This document shows positions 45,811 through 54,318 of a DNA stretch of 57,891 nucleotides, in pieces. Each line of letters starts with the position of its first letter. Within the stretch, counting starts at the first letter, position 1. The position numbers and the translations under genes are program-made. This DNA comes from Bacillota bacterium (lineage in GTDB: Bacteria > Bacillota > DTU030 > DUMP01): the NCBI GenBank assembly GCA_030154105.1, contig JASKKP010000010.1:1-57891 (forward strand), written 5' to 3'. The notes under the pieces were generated by a model. It made no database searches and was not told the DNA's origin. It was given only the letters and a program-made list of their open reading frames with translations.

Positions 45811-46127
45811 TTATTTTCACCTTCTTCCGGCAGGCGTGTTCCCGGCGCCAGCGGCGTTCCGGCGGTGTAGGCGGCACGGGCCAGGATGTGCGCGGCGGTG
45901 GGGTTGGCTAGCCAGAGGAATAGCAGGATAAAGATCAGTTTTACCACCTGATCCGGAGGGCGACCGCTAAGGACGAGCGCCGCAACAATGAGGCCGGCGC
46001 CTAAGGTATCGCACTTGGCCGTGGCGTGTAGCCGATTGTACACGTCGGGTAGGCGCAAAAGGCCTACGGTAGCGGTAAACGAGAAGAAAAGGCCGGCTAC
46101 CAGGAGAAAAGCTGCACAAAGTTCCAC
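45804..46127 (-). CDS. mrpG: MrpG subunit
   Basis: 107 residues from GTG 46127, where the ribosome-binding sequence GGAAGGAAA lies just upstream and the start overlaps the mrpF stop by one base. Longer upstream frame is not family-like. Signature TATVGLLRLPDVYNRLHATAK and two to three membrane helices. Small accessory subunit in Mrp complexes. Confidence 0.85.
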   Translation of the reverse strand: MELCAAFLLVAGLFFSFTATVGLLRLPDVYNRLHATAKCDTLGAGLIVAALVLSGRPPDQVVKLIFILLFLWLANPTAAHILARAAYTAGTPLAPGTRLPEEGENKC

Positions 46128-46405
46128 TACTTTCCTTCCCCCCAGCGCCGCTTTCCCTGAAGCACTAGACGGGCTAAGCAAATCGTCGCCAGAAAGCTGA
46201 TTAAGGCGTAAACCAGGGCCACATCGAGGAAGAAGCCCTCTTGGAATGCAGCGGAGACCAGGCACAAAAGGACCACTGCCTTGGTTCCGATGACGTTTAC
46301 GGCCACCACCCGGTCGGCGGCGGTGGGACCGAGGTAGGCGCGGAAAAGGCAGCCAAAGATGAGAAACACCAGCATTACCGCTGCACCGTTGTATAAAGCG
46401 ATCAT
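46127..46405 (-). CDS. mrpF: MrpF subunit
   Basis: 92 residues from ATG 46405, which overlaps the mrpE stop (ATGA). Three membrane helices, with LGPTAADRVVAVNVIGTKAV as in MrpF, including the conserved aspartate in the first helix end. Essential for Na+ efflux in Bacillus Mrp (known for the family). Confidence 0.86.
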   Translation of the reverse strand: MIALYNGAAVMLVFLIFGCLFRAYLGPTAADRVVAVNVIGTKAVVLLCLVSAAFQEGFFLDVALVYALISFLATICLARLVLQGKRRWGEGK

Positions 46406-46917
46406 GCTTTGGCCCTTCCTTCCAGAGAGCGGATGAGCCGGGTGAGAGGCCATTCGGCCAAATTTACCCTCTTGTTGCCGTTCAGGACGTGAATAAGGAA
46501 AGCATCGTCTGCAACGTCTACGGTCAGGGTTCCCGGCGTAAGGGTGATGGAGTTGGCTAAAGCAACCCGGCCGGCAGGCGAGGAAACCGGTACTCGGGCG
46601 CGAATAAATGCAGGGGCGATCGGAAGATGCGGGCTAAGGACGACGAGAGCAACCTCAAAGTTGGCTTTCAGTACCTCCCAAGCGAGGGTCAGGAGGTAAA
46701 GTGCCAGAAGGGGAAACGCAGAAAGAGGTAAATAGCTCCGCGGGAGAAGTTCCTTCCAGATGATTCCTAGAATGAAAACACAGACAATACCTGTTGCCAG
46801 GTGCTGAGCGTCCCAACTCCAGGAGAGCAAGAGCCAGAAAAGAAAGCAGATGAGCGTCCAGCCGAGCACGCCAGCAAAGGAAACTCCTAAGCTGAGCTTT
46901 ATTCTAGGAAATGGCAT
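46402..46917 (-). CDS. mrpE: MrpE subunit, first gene of the Mrp-like operon
   Basis: 171 residues from ATG 46917; GTG 46935 would add six residues. Two to three N-terminal helices, then a soluble domain with NSITLTPGTLTVDVADDAFLIHVL (start described only), diagnostic of MrpE. The operon continues F-G-MbhD-MbhE-B-C-D-D-D-L. A short divergent region separates it from the ECF sigma factor gene; I see no clear sigma-A promoter for this direction. Confidence 0.88.
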   Translation of the reverse strand: MPFPRIKLSLGVSFAGVLGWTLICFLFWLLLSWSWDAQHLATGIVCVFILGIIWKELLPRSYLPLSAFPLLALYLLTLAWEVLKANFEVALVVLSPHLPIAPAFIRARVPVSSPAGRVALANSITLTPGTLTVDVADDAFLIHVLNGNKRVNLAEWPLTRLIRSLEGRAKA

Positions 46918-46947
46918 TTTATGAACCACCACCACAAGTATTTGTAA

Positions 46948-46977
46948 TTGACAATGAGAGATTATGCGCTCTATTTA
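46948..46977 (+). promoter_or_regulatory. Candidate promoter for the ECF sigma operon
   Basis: TTGACA (46948-46953) and TATTTA (46972-46977) with an 18-base spacer, 145 bases before the sigma factor start. ECF genes are often autoregulated; no clear ECF-type site was recognised. Confidence 0.4.
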
Positions 46978-47121
46978 TTATTCATTCGACAAGAAGTTAA
47001 CGTATCCTCTTGGCTGCGGTAGGCACCTTTCGCAAAAGTGTATAAGATTTTTTTCCGGCAGGAGTCAACATTTTCAGGGTGGAATTATGGTGCCAGGAGG
47101 TCGGGAGAGGAGGAAGGAAGT

Positions 47122-47712
47122 GTGGTACCGGACGAGGTCCTGGTTAAAGAGTGCCGGAGAGGAAGCCGGGAAGCCTTTGCCGTACTGGTGGAGCGATACC
47201 AAGCCAAGATCTACAACCTGACATACCGGCTTTTGGGCAATGCCGATGATGCGGAGGAGCTGACCCAAGAGGCATTTTGCCGCGCTTTCGCCAAGCTGGG
47301 CGAGTTCCGCGGTGAGGCCGCGTTCAGCACCTGGCTCTACCGCATAGCGCACAACCTTTGCCTGGATGAACTGCGCCGTCGGCAGCGCCGACCGGTGCTC
47401 TCCTTAAGCGAGCACGAAATGAGAAGGTACCTGGAGGAAGTGCCGGGGGAGAATCCGGAAGCGGCCGAACTTTGTGTCCGGCGTGCGGTTTTGGGTCGGT
47501 TGCAAGAGGTGCTGGCCACCCTCCCTCCCGACCAGCGTACGGTTTTGGTCCTGCGAGACGTCCAGGACCTTTCGTATGAAGAGATAGCCCAAATTATCGG
47601 CTGTTCGCTTGGGACCGTCAAGTCGCGCCTCAACCGGGCCCGCCGGGCCTTGCGGGACAAGTTGTCGGCCGAGCGGGAACTTTTCTTTTCCGACGGCGTC
47701 TATTCCGGGTGA
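47122..47712 (+). CDS. ECF RNA polymerase sigma factor
   Basis: 196 residues from GTG 47122, chosen for the GAGGAGGAAGG upstream and the family-like start. Region 2 (about 10-80) contains YNLTYRLLGNADDAEELTQE, region 4 (about 130-185) LPPDQRTVLVLRDVQDLSYEE and the helix-turn-helix GCSLGTVKSRLNRAR. The region-2/4 pattern is SigW/RpoE-like. Its anti-sigma factor follows 15 bases later, the usual arrangement. Confidence 0.9.
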   Translation: MVPDEVLVKECRRGSREAFAVLVERYQAKIYNLTYRLLGNADDAEELTQEAFCRAFAKLGEFRGEAAFSTWLYRIAHNLCLDELRRRQRRPVLSLSEHEMRRYLEEVPGENPEAAELCVRRAVLGRLQEVLATLPPDQRTVLVLRDVQDLSYEEIAQIIGCSLGTVKSRLNRARRALRDKLSAERELFFSDGVYSG

Positions 47713-47727
47713 GAGGGGGGAAGAAGT

Positions 47728-48981
47728 ATGGATTGCAGGGCAGTGGAGGAAAAACTCTCCGCTTACCTGGACGGGCAGCTTGAAGCGAAAGAACTAAAGT
47801 CCGTCGCTATTCATCTCGAGACCTGCCCGAGTTGCCGCGCCGAACTTGCTTCCCTAAAAGAGACTATTGACTTGGTTCGTTCGTTAGAGCACGTTAGCCC
47901 TCCGCCGGGCCTTAAGGATAAAATCATGGGCCGCGTAGACGAGCTGGCCTCAGTTCGGAACTTAAAGGAATCCCGGGAATCGCGCGGCTTTCTACCCTGG
48001 CTGTGGTGCCGCCTAGGACGCCGGCCTGTGCTTAGCGTTGCGGCTGCGGCTGCCGTATTAGTTCTTGCGTTGGCTCTGGGCCGCGGGCTACTTGAGGGCG
48101 GGACCGGGGTACTGAGGTTGAACGTTCCCTCGGCCGGCGCACCGCAGGTGGCCATAGACATGAAGCGAGCGGAGAAAAACTCAGAGGAGCCGAATGCAAC
48201 CAGTGCTACTGGCGGCCGGGCACCGGAGACGCTGATAAAAAGTGCCGAGCTCGGCTCAGCGGCTACGAGCACGGCCCGCCAAGCTGTGCCGCTTGGCCGC
48301 AAGGTCGTCCAAACCGGCCGCCTCGTTCTCCTCGTGGAGAACCTTGATCCGGCTACCGACGAACTGGTACGGCTGACTCAGGCTAGAGGGGGTTTTATCC
48401 AGAATTCGTTCTTGAAGCGTGGTGAAGGCGCGCGCACTGCCAGCTATACCCTGCGCGTCCCGGTGCCGGCGTTCGTCAATTTAGTGCAGGAATTAGAGAA
48501 GATAGGTGAGGTGGAGCAGCGAGAATTGGGGGGCCAGGATGTAACGGAAGAGTACGTGGACGTGGAGGCGCGCCGGCGTAACTTAGAACGCCAGGAGGAG
48601 CGCTTCCTGAACATCCTGGCTCAGGCGAAAACTGTGGACGATGTCCTCAAAGTGGAAACACAGCTGGAGCGCGTCCGCGGAGAGATTGAATCCTTGACCG
48701 CTCGGCTAAAATACCTGGACAACCAGGTTGCCTTGGCGACCATTACCGTGGAACTGAAGGAAAGGCCCCGGCCGGTGAACACGGTGCGGGCCTTTAGCGC
48801 GGCCAACCTTGGTACGAGGCTGCGGCAGGCAATGCTCTCCAGCGTAAATGCCTTGCTCGAGTATGCCGGGCAGGTCCTGGTGTGGCTGGCGGCGGCGCTA
48901 CCCTTCCTCCTGGTCGCCCTGGTGCCGGTTGCCTTTGTGTGGTGGCGAAAGAGGCGCCGGCGCAACAAGCTCCGGAACTAG
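47728..48981 (+). CDS. Anti-sigma factor with zinc finger and DUF4349 domain
   Basis: 417 residues. N-terminal zf-HC2 anti-sigma domain with HxxxCxxC (HLETCPSC), one membrane helix (~105-123), then an extracytoplasmic DUF4349 domain (~190-355; YTLRVPVPAFVNLVQELEKI, EEYVDVEARRRNLERQEERF in part) that includes a coiled-coil pair, and a second membrane helix (~385-408) before a KRRRRNK tail. Likely holds the preceding sigma factor at the membrane until a surface signal releases it; signal unknown. Two helices with a domain between differ from most one-helix anti-sigma factors. Confidence 0.82.
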   Translation: MDCRAVEEKLSAYLDGQLEAKELKSVAIHLETCPSCRAELASLKETIDLVRSLEHVSPPPGLKDKIMGRVDELASVRNLKESRESRGFLPWLWCRLGRRPVLSVAAAAAVLVLALALGRGLLEGGTGVLRLNVPSAGAPQVAIDMKRAEKNSEEPNATSATGGRAPETLIKSAELGSAATSTARQAVPLGRKVVQTGRLVLLVENLDPATDELVRLTQARGGFIQNSFLKRGEGARTASYTLRVPVPAFVNLVQELEKIGEVEQRELGGQDVTEEYVDVEARRRNLERQEERFLNILAQAKTVDDVLKVETQLERVRGEIESLTARLKYLDNQVALATITVELKERPRPVNTVRAFSAANLGTRLRQAMLSSVNALLEYAGQVLVWLAAALPFLLVALVPVAFVWWRKRRRRNKLRN

Positions 48982-49133
48982 TACGCCCCCATTTACCGTC
49001 CATGCCTGCTCTGGAGCATTTGCCCTTGTCTGCAATAAAGAGGATTTCTGCTCCGCACGGTGAAAATACTAGGCAGGACGGTGCCCGCCTTGGGGCCGGC
49101 CTACCTAAGGTTCGCGTAAAAAGAGGTGGCCCT

Positions 49134-51758
49134 GTGAAGAAGAAACTGATCCTTATTGACGGCAACAGTCTAATTCATCGTGCCTACCATGCTCTGCCGC
49201 CGCTGGAGACGGCAGCAGGGGAAAAAACGCAGGCCGTGTACGGTTTTACCACCATGCTGCTGCGCCTTTTAGAAGAGGAAGAACCTGACTACGTGGCGGT
49301 AGCCTTTGACAAAGGACGGGACACTTTTCGTACCGAACGGTACGCTTTATACAAGGCGCAGCGCGACCAGGCTCCGGAAGACCTCCTTTCCCAATTTGTC
49401 CTTACCCGGGCAGTCCTCGCCGCTTTGGAGATTCCGTACTTCGAGGTAAGCGGCTTTGAAGCCGACGACATCCTGGGAACCCTGGCGGCCCAGGCCGAAG
49501 ACGCCGGCCTGAAAACGCTCATCGTTACCGGCGATCGCGACGCCCTGCAGCTGGTAAAGGAGGGTACCGAGGTACTTCTGACCCGGCGGGGCATCACGGA
49601 CTTAGAAAGGCTGGATGCGGCCGGCGTGAAGAACAAGCTGGGGGTTACGCCGGCGCAGGTGCCGGACTTCAAAGCCCTAACCGGGGATACTTCCGATAAC
49701 ATCCCGGGCGTTCCCGGGATCGGCCCTAAAACGGCGGCCGCCTTGCTGGGCGAGTTTGCCACTTTGGAAAACCTCTATGCCCACCTGAGCGAACTCAAAG
49801 AACGCTGGCAGAAGTTGCTGCGCGAGTATAAAGAGCAAGCCTTCCTGAGCCGGGAGCTGGCCACAATTCGCCGCGATGTGCCCCTTACGGTGAACTGGGA
49901 AGAGTGTCGGGTGAGAAAGCCGGTCCCGGAGCGGGTGGAGCCGCTTTTTCGCCGTCTTGAATTTCAGAGCCTCTTAAACCGCCTTTTCCCGGAACAAGGG
50001 GAAAGAGTGCGGGCCGGGGCGGAGAAGGTTGCCGCGTACGAACGGGTAGACACGGCCGAGGCTGCGGCGCGTTGGGCAAGAAAAGCCAGGGAAGCCGGTA
50101 CTTTCAGTTTCCTTATCGTCCCCGGTGCCGACACGGGGCCGGCCGGATTGGCAGTAGCCGCCGGGAAGGAGGCGGCTTTTGTGCCTTGGAAATTGAGCGG
50201 CCTCTTTCGCCCGCTTCTTGAAGATGCAGCGCTGGCCAAAATTACCCATGATGTTAAGGCGGCGCTGAACACCCTGGCTGCCTCGGGTTTCCGGTTGGCC
50301 GGGGTAGAGGGGGATACCCTCCTGGCCGGTTACCTCCTTAATCCTACCGCCGATGGGCGGGACCTGCCTCGCCTGGCCAGGGAGTACTTAGGTGAAGAGC
50401 TCCCCCGCCTTTCCGTTGGGCGCGGGGAGAAAGAAAAACCGCCCGAGAGCGAAGGGGTTTTCTGCACCTGGGCCAAGGCGCTTGAGGTCCTGTGGCCGCG
50501 CCTGGCCGAAAACCTCAAGACGGACGATCTTTGGCCGCTGTACCGTGAAGTAGAACTGCCCCTGGCGGCGGTTCTGGCCGAAATGGAACGCACAGGCATT
50601 AAGGTGGACAAGGAGAAGCTTTCTTCCATGGGGCGGACGATAGGCGAGCGGATGGCGGCGTTGGAGGAGGAAATCTTCGGCCTCGTGGGGGAGGAGTTCA
50701 ACCTCAATTCTCCTAAACAGCTGGCCTTCATTCTTTTTGACAAGCTGGGCCTTCCGGCCACGAAGAAGACGAAAACCGGCTACTCTACCGATGCCGAAGT
50801 ATTGGAAGAACTGGCACCGGCGCACCCGGCAGTGGCCAAAATCCTGGAGCACCGGCAGCTGGCTAAACTAAAATCCACCTATGTGGATGCCATGGGGGCC
50901 CAGATAAACCCGGCTACGGGTCGCATCCATACCACTTTTACCCAAACGGTAACGGCGACCGGGCGCCTGAGCAGCGTGGAACCCAACCTGCAGAACATTC
51001 CCATCCGCCTTGAACTGGGGAGGCGCATACGAGAAGCCTTTGTCCCGGGGTATCCCGGCTGGCAGATTCTGGCGGCCGACTACTCGCAAATTGAGCTTCG
51101 GGTACTGGCCCACATAGCGCAGGACCAAGTGCTGAAAGAAGCCTTCCAAAAAGGGGAGGATATCCATACCCGTACTGCTGCCGAGATATTTCACGTGCCT
51201 CTGGAAGAGGTAACGCCGGAGCTTCGAAGCCGGGCCAAGGCCGTTAACTTCGGGATTGTCTACGGCATAAGCGATTTTGGCCTGGCGCAAAACACGGGCG
51301 TCTCCCGGCAGGAAGCGCGCGAGTATATTGAAAGCTATTTGGAGCGCTACCAGGGCGTGCGTGAGTATATGAAGCGGGTGGTGGAACGGGCCCGGCTTAC
51401 CGGCTATGTGACCACCATCCTGGGCCGTCGCCGTTATCTTCCGGATATTACCAGCCGCAATTTTGCCCGCCGTTCCTTTGCCGAACGCACGGCTTTAAAC
51501 ACCCCCATCCAAGGCTCGGCCGCCGATATCATCAAGGTGGCCATGCTGAAGGTGGACAGGGCCATTAAAGAACGCAATCTGGCCAGCAGGTTGCTTCTTC
51601 AGGTGCACGACGAGCTCGTTTTTGAGGTTCCGCCCGAGGAATTGTCCCTCATGCGGAGCCTGGTGCGGGAGCACATGGAAAAAGCCCTGGAACTCAGCGT
51701 GCCGCTTAAAGTGGACATCAAAGTCGGCCCCGACTGGTATCATGTGGAGAAGGTGTAA
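49134..51758 (+). CDS. polA: DNA polymerase I
   Basis: 874 residues from GTG 49134 (MKKKLILIDGNSLIHRAYH; AGAGGTGG upstream). 5'-nuclease domain ~1-290 (YFEVSGFEADDILGT, LTGDTSDNIPGVPGIGPKTA). Middle ~300-460 has the 3'-5' exonuclease fold but lacks the DxE metal residues, so proofreading is probably lost, as in Taq and Bst. Polymerase domain ~470-874 with motif A DYSQIELRVLAHIAQD, motif B RAKAVNFGIVYG and motif C VHDELVFE. mutM follows 2 bases after its stop. Confidence 0.95.
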   Translation: MKKKLILIDGNSLIHRAYHALPPLETAAGEKTQAVYGFTTMLLRLLEEEEPDYVAVAFDKGRDTFRTERYALYKAQRDQAPEDLLSQFVLTRAVLAALEIPYFEVSGFEADDILGTLAAQAEDAGLKTLIVTGDRDALQLVKEGTEVLLTRRGITDLERLDAAGVKNKLGVTPAQVPDFKALTGDTSDNIPGVPGIGPKTAAALLGEFATLENLYAHLSELKERWQKLLREYKEQAFLSRELATIRRDVPLTVNWEECRVRKPVPERVEPLFRRLEFQSLLNRLFPEQGERVRAGAEKVAAYERVDTAEAAARWARKAREAGTFSFLIVPGADTGPAGLAVAAGKEAAFVPWKLSGLFRPLLEDAALAKITHDVKAALNTLAASGFRLAGVEGDTLLAGYLLNPTADGRDLPRLAREYLGEELPRLSVGRGEKEKPPESEGVFCTWAKALEVLWPRLAENLKTDDLWPLYREVELPLAAVLAEMERTGIKVDKEKLSSMGRTIGERMAALEEEIFGLVGEEFNLNSPKQLAFILFDKLGLPATKKTKTGYSTDAEVLEELAPAHPAVAKILEHRQLAKLKSTYVDAMGAQINPATGRIHTTFTQTVTATGRLSSVEPNLQNIPIRLELGRRIREAFVPGYPGWQILAADYSQIELRVLAHIAQDQVLKEAFQKGEDIHTRTAAEIFHVPLEEVTPELRSRAKAVNFGIVYGISDFGLAQNTGVSRQEAREYIESYLERYQGVREYMKRVVERARLTGYVTTILGRRRYLPDITSRNFARRSFAERTALNTPIQGSAADIIKVAMLKVDRAIKERNLASRLLLQVHDELVFEVPPEELSLMRSLVREHMEKALELSVPLKVDIKVGPDWYHVEKV

Positions 51759-51760
51759 TA

Positions 51761-52591
51761 ATGCCGGAACTTCCAGAGGTAGAAACCATCAGGCGTACCT
51801 TGGAACCCTGCCTGATCGGCCGGGCGGTAGAACGGGTAGAGGTACTTCGCCCCAAGCAACTCGGAAACGTAACCCCGGCGGACCTGGAGCGCCGACTCGT
51901 CGGACGGCGAATTGAAGGAGTGGGACGCCGTGGAAAGTACCTCTTGGTACACCTGGAAGGCGGCGAAGTGCTGGTGTTTCATCTACGGATGACGGGACGG
52001 TTGATCTTTTACCCGGAGGGAGCACCCGTCACCCCCTACACGCGTCTTGTACTGGGCCTTACATCGCCTGCCGAGCTTCACCTTCACGATGTGCGCTCTT
52101 TTGCGGTTCTTTGGCTTACCACCGAAGACAAAGTGAACGCTCTTCCGGGCCTGGCCGCCTTGGGGCCGGAGCCCTTAGAACCGTTTTTTACGCCGCAGGA
52201 GCTGAAGGCGGCTCTGGCCGGGCGGAGAAGCTCTATCAAGAGCCTCCTCCTCAACCAAGAGACGGTGGCCGGCCTGGGGAACATCTACGCCGACGAAGCT
52301 CTGTTTCGCGCCGGCATCAATCCACTGCGCCCTGGGAATTCCCTAACGCCCGAGGAGGTGAACGGCCTCTGGCGGGCCATTCGAGAGGTTCTGGAGGAGG
52401 CTATTTCTTCGGGCGGTACCTCTTTTCGTGATTACGTGGACGGGCGCGGTAGACCCGGCGCCTTTCAAACGCGCCTTAGCGTCTACGGGCGCAAGGGCGA
52501 GCCCTGCCGGCGGTGCGGCACCCTCCTGGTGGGCGCGAGATTAGGCGGTAGGAGTACCGTGTACTGCCCGCGCTGCCAGCCCCTTTCGTAA
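51761..52591 (+). CDS. mutM: Formamidopyrimidine-DNA glycosylase (Fpg)
   Basis: Removes 8-oxoguanine and related lesions and nicks the strand. 276 residues: N-terminal PELPEVETIRRTL with the catalytic proline, helix-two-turn-helix with NQETVAGLGNIYADEALF, and a C-terminal zinc finger CRRCGTLLV..YCPRCQ. Coupled to polA (2-base gap), linking lesion removal and repair synthesis in one operon. Confidence 0.95.
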   Translation: MPELPEVETIRRTLEPCLIGRAVERVEVLRPKQLGNVTPADLERRLVGRRIEGVGRRGKYLLVHLEGGEVLVFHLRMTGRLIFYPEGAPVTPYTRLVLGLTSPAELHLHDVRSFAVLWLTTEDKVNALPGLAALGPEPLEPFFTPQELKAALAGRRSSIKSLLLNQETVAGLGNIYADEALFRAGINPLRPGNSLTPEEVNGLWRAIREVLEEAISSGGTSFRDYVDGRGRPGAFQTRLSVYGRKGEPCRRCGTLLVGARLGGRSTVYCPRCQPLS

Positions 52592-52652
52592 GGATAGAGG
52601 CAAGAAACCGGGGACATCCTAACGGAGGAGAATTCAGCCGGGAGGTCCACCT

Positions 52653-52901
52653 ATGGCAGCCAAATACCTAAAGTACGGCGGCGTAAAATTTTGGAACAAC
52701 GTGCCACCGGAGGAGATCAATCGCTTTGTGCGCAGCCTGCCGCCAGAGAAGAAAGATTCCCTATTTGAGGTTGTCCAAATCCTCGACCGGGAAGGGCTTA
52801 TTACCTTAGACCGGGACGAAGTGAGCACCATCGACCGCGGTTTCGAGGAGCTCTACCGGGACGGCACCCAGAGGCTCGAGATCAGTCACAAACCGCGTTA
52901 G
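52653..52901 (+). CDS. Conserved-looking small protein, unknown
   Basis: 82 residues, no family recognised. Mixed alpha/beta, charged, without signal or membrane segment; ends with a RLEISHKPR tail. GGGAGG lies upstream with an ATG at the expected distance, and codon use matches neighbours, so it is probably real. It sits between mutM and ytaF in the same direction, with a hairpin after it. Confidence 0.55.
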   Translation: MAAKYLKYGGVKFWNNVPPEEINRFVRSLPPEKKDSLFEVVQILDREGLITLDRDEVSTIDRGFEELYRDGTQRLEISHKPR

Positions 52902-52905
52902 GGCT

Positions 52906-52939
52906 GTCTATACACGGCGCCCGGAAGGCGTGCATAGAC
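52906..52939 (+). promoter_or_regulatory. Imperfect inverted repeat before ytaF
   Basis: GTCTATACACGGCGCC (52906-52921) and GGCGTGCATAGAC (52927-52939) form a stem with one mismatch and a bulge. No T-run follows, so terminator function is doubtful; it may be a processing or operator element. Confidence 0.4.
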
Positions 52940-52975
52940 TGATGAAGAACTGTGCGCCGTCCGGGAGGTTAGAGC

Positions 52976-53599
52976 ATGAACGAATTACCCGCTTTGCTCC
53001 TCGCCCTGGCTGTGAGCCTTGACAGTCTTGGGGTGGGGCTTTCTTATGGCGTAAAAAAGGTACGCGTTCCGCTGAGCTCACTTCTTTTGCTGAGCGTTCT
53101 CTCCGGCTTGGCCATGCTGGCCAGTATGCTGGCAGGGCGCTTTGTTGGATCTTTTCTTTCGGCGGAAACCTCGCGCTTCTTGGGGGGAATGACGCTTATT
53201 GGCGTAGGCTTTGTCTCCCTGCTGGCGGAACGTACACGGCACGGCCCGAGAGCAAAAAAGGATAAAATTTTGGCGCTGCGCATCCGTTCTCTGGGGCTTA
53301 TGGTCCAGGTAATTCGAGATCCGGACAGCGCCGACCTCGATCAGTCAGGGGAGATCAGCGCGGGCGAAGCCGTACTCCTGGGTACGGCTCTGGCACTGGA
53401 CGCGTTGGGGGCCGGTTTTGGGGCCGCCCTCACCGCGTTGCCACCTTTTCTTACGTCTGCGTTGGTAGGGCTAGCCACCCTGAGCACCCTAAAATTGGGC
53501 TTCGGCCTGGGCCGGCGGCTGGTGCGTAAGGAAAGCCCCTGGGCTTTGCTGGCTCATGGCGCTCTCCTCGTGCTCCTGGGGTTTTACCGCCTTCTTTGA
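52976..53599 (+). CDS. ytaF: Sporulation membrane protein YtaF, MntP-like
   Basis: 207 residues, about six membrane helices in two MntP-type repeats (LALAVSLDSLGVGLSYG and GTALALDALGAGFGAAL). Between them, residues 120-131 read DLDQSGEISAGE, a perfect EF-hand-style calcium loop, which also occurs in other YtaF proteins as far as I recall. YtaF is a sporulation-linked membrane protein of unclear substrate; the MntP relation suggests metal transport. This supports a spore-forming host. AGGTTAGAGC before the ATG. Downstream frame of coaE overlaps its end. Confidence 0.85.
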   Translation: MNELPALLLALAVSLDSLGVGLSYGVKKVRVPLSSLLLLSVLSGLAMLASMLAGRFVGSFLSAETSRFLGGMTLIGVGFVSLLAERTRHGPRAKKDKILALRIRSLGLMVQVIRDPDSADLDQSGEISAGEAVLLGTALALDALGAGFGAALTALPPFLTSALVGLATLSTLKLGFGLGRRLVRKESPWALLAHGALLVLLGFYRLL

Positions 53600-53667
53600 A
53601 GGAAAGGTCTTTTTTGTCTGCGGCAGGGAAGGAGGACCGCAGAAAAGAATATTTATTTCCTGGGGGG

Positions 53668-54318
53668 ATGAAAATGCCCGGCGCACCGGTCATCGTACTT
53701 ACCGGCGGCATCGCCAGCGGGAAAAGCACGGTGGCCAAGATGCTGGCGGACCTTGGCGGGGAAATTATTTCGGCCGATGTGCTCGCGCGCGAGGTACTGC
53801 AGAAGGGGAGTCCGGGCTGGAGGGAAGTAGTCGCTCTCTGGGGCCCGGAAATAGTTACGCCCGAAGGGGAGATAAACCGCGCCGCACTTGGCCGACTGGT
53901 CTTCGCCGATGAAAAGCAGCGCCGACGGCTGGAGGCGATCACCCATCCCAGAATCTACACCCTAATGAACGAGCGGCTTGCCGCCGCCCGCCGGCGGGCG
54001 CCGTTTGTGGTCTTAGAGATCCCGCTGTACTTTGAAACCGGACGGGTCCCCCCGGCGAGCGAGGTTTGGGTAGTGTACGTCGACCGGGCAACGCAGCTTG
54101 CCCGGCTGATGGAACGGAGCGGGCTGAGCCGGCAAGAGGCTGAGGCACGTTTAGAGGCCCAATGGCCCTTGGAAAGAAAGCGCGCCTTCGCCGACCGCGT
54201 CATCGACAATTCAGATGGCCTAGAGGCGACGCGGCAACAGGTACGGCAGGCCCTTACTCTTCTCCTAGAAAGGCAGGGGCTAAGGAAAGAAGAAGTCTGG
54301 AGACGGTTAAATGAGTAA
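53668..54318 (+). CDS. coaE: Dephospho-CoA kinase
   Basis: Last step of CoA synthesis. 216 residues from ATG 53668 (TGGGGGG upstream), since an earlier start would overlap ytaF and add non-family sequence. P-loop GGIASGKSTVAKML, IISADVLAREVL, and the lid region with AFADRVIDNSDGLE. Overlaps the next gene by 8 bases. Confidence 0.93.
   Translation: MKMPGAPVIVLTGGIASGKSTVAKMLADLGGEIISADVLAREVLQKGSPGWREVVALWGPEIVTPEGEINRAALGRLVFADEKQRRRLEAITHPRIYTLMNERLAAARRRAPFVVLEIPLYFETGRVPPASEVWVVYVDRATQLARLMERSGLSRQEAEARLEAQWPLERKRAFADRVIDNSDGLEATRQQVRQALTLLLERQGLRKEEVWRRLNE

Noticed and set aside
37829..46917. Complex I or membrane-bound hydrogenase operon
   Set aside because: Only membrane-arm subunits are present; no NuoB/C/D/I, hydrogenase large or small subunit, or flavoprotein gene is visible.
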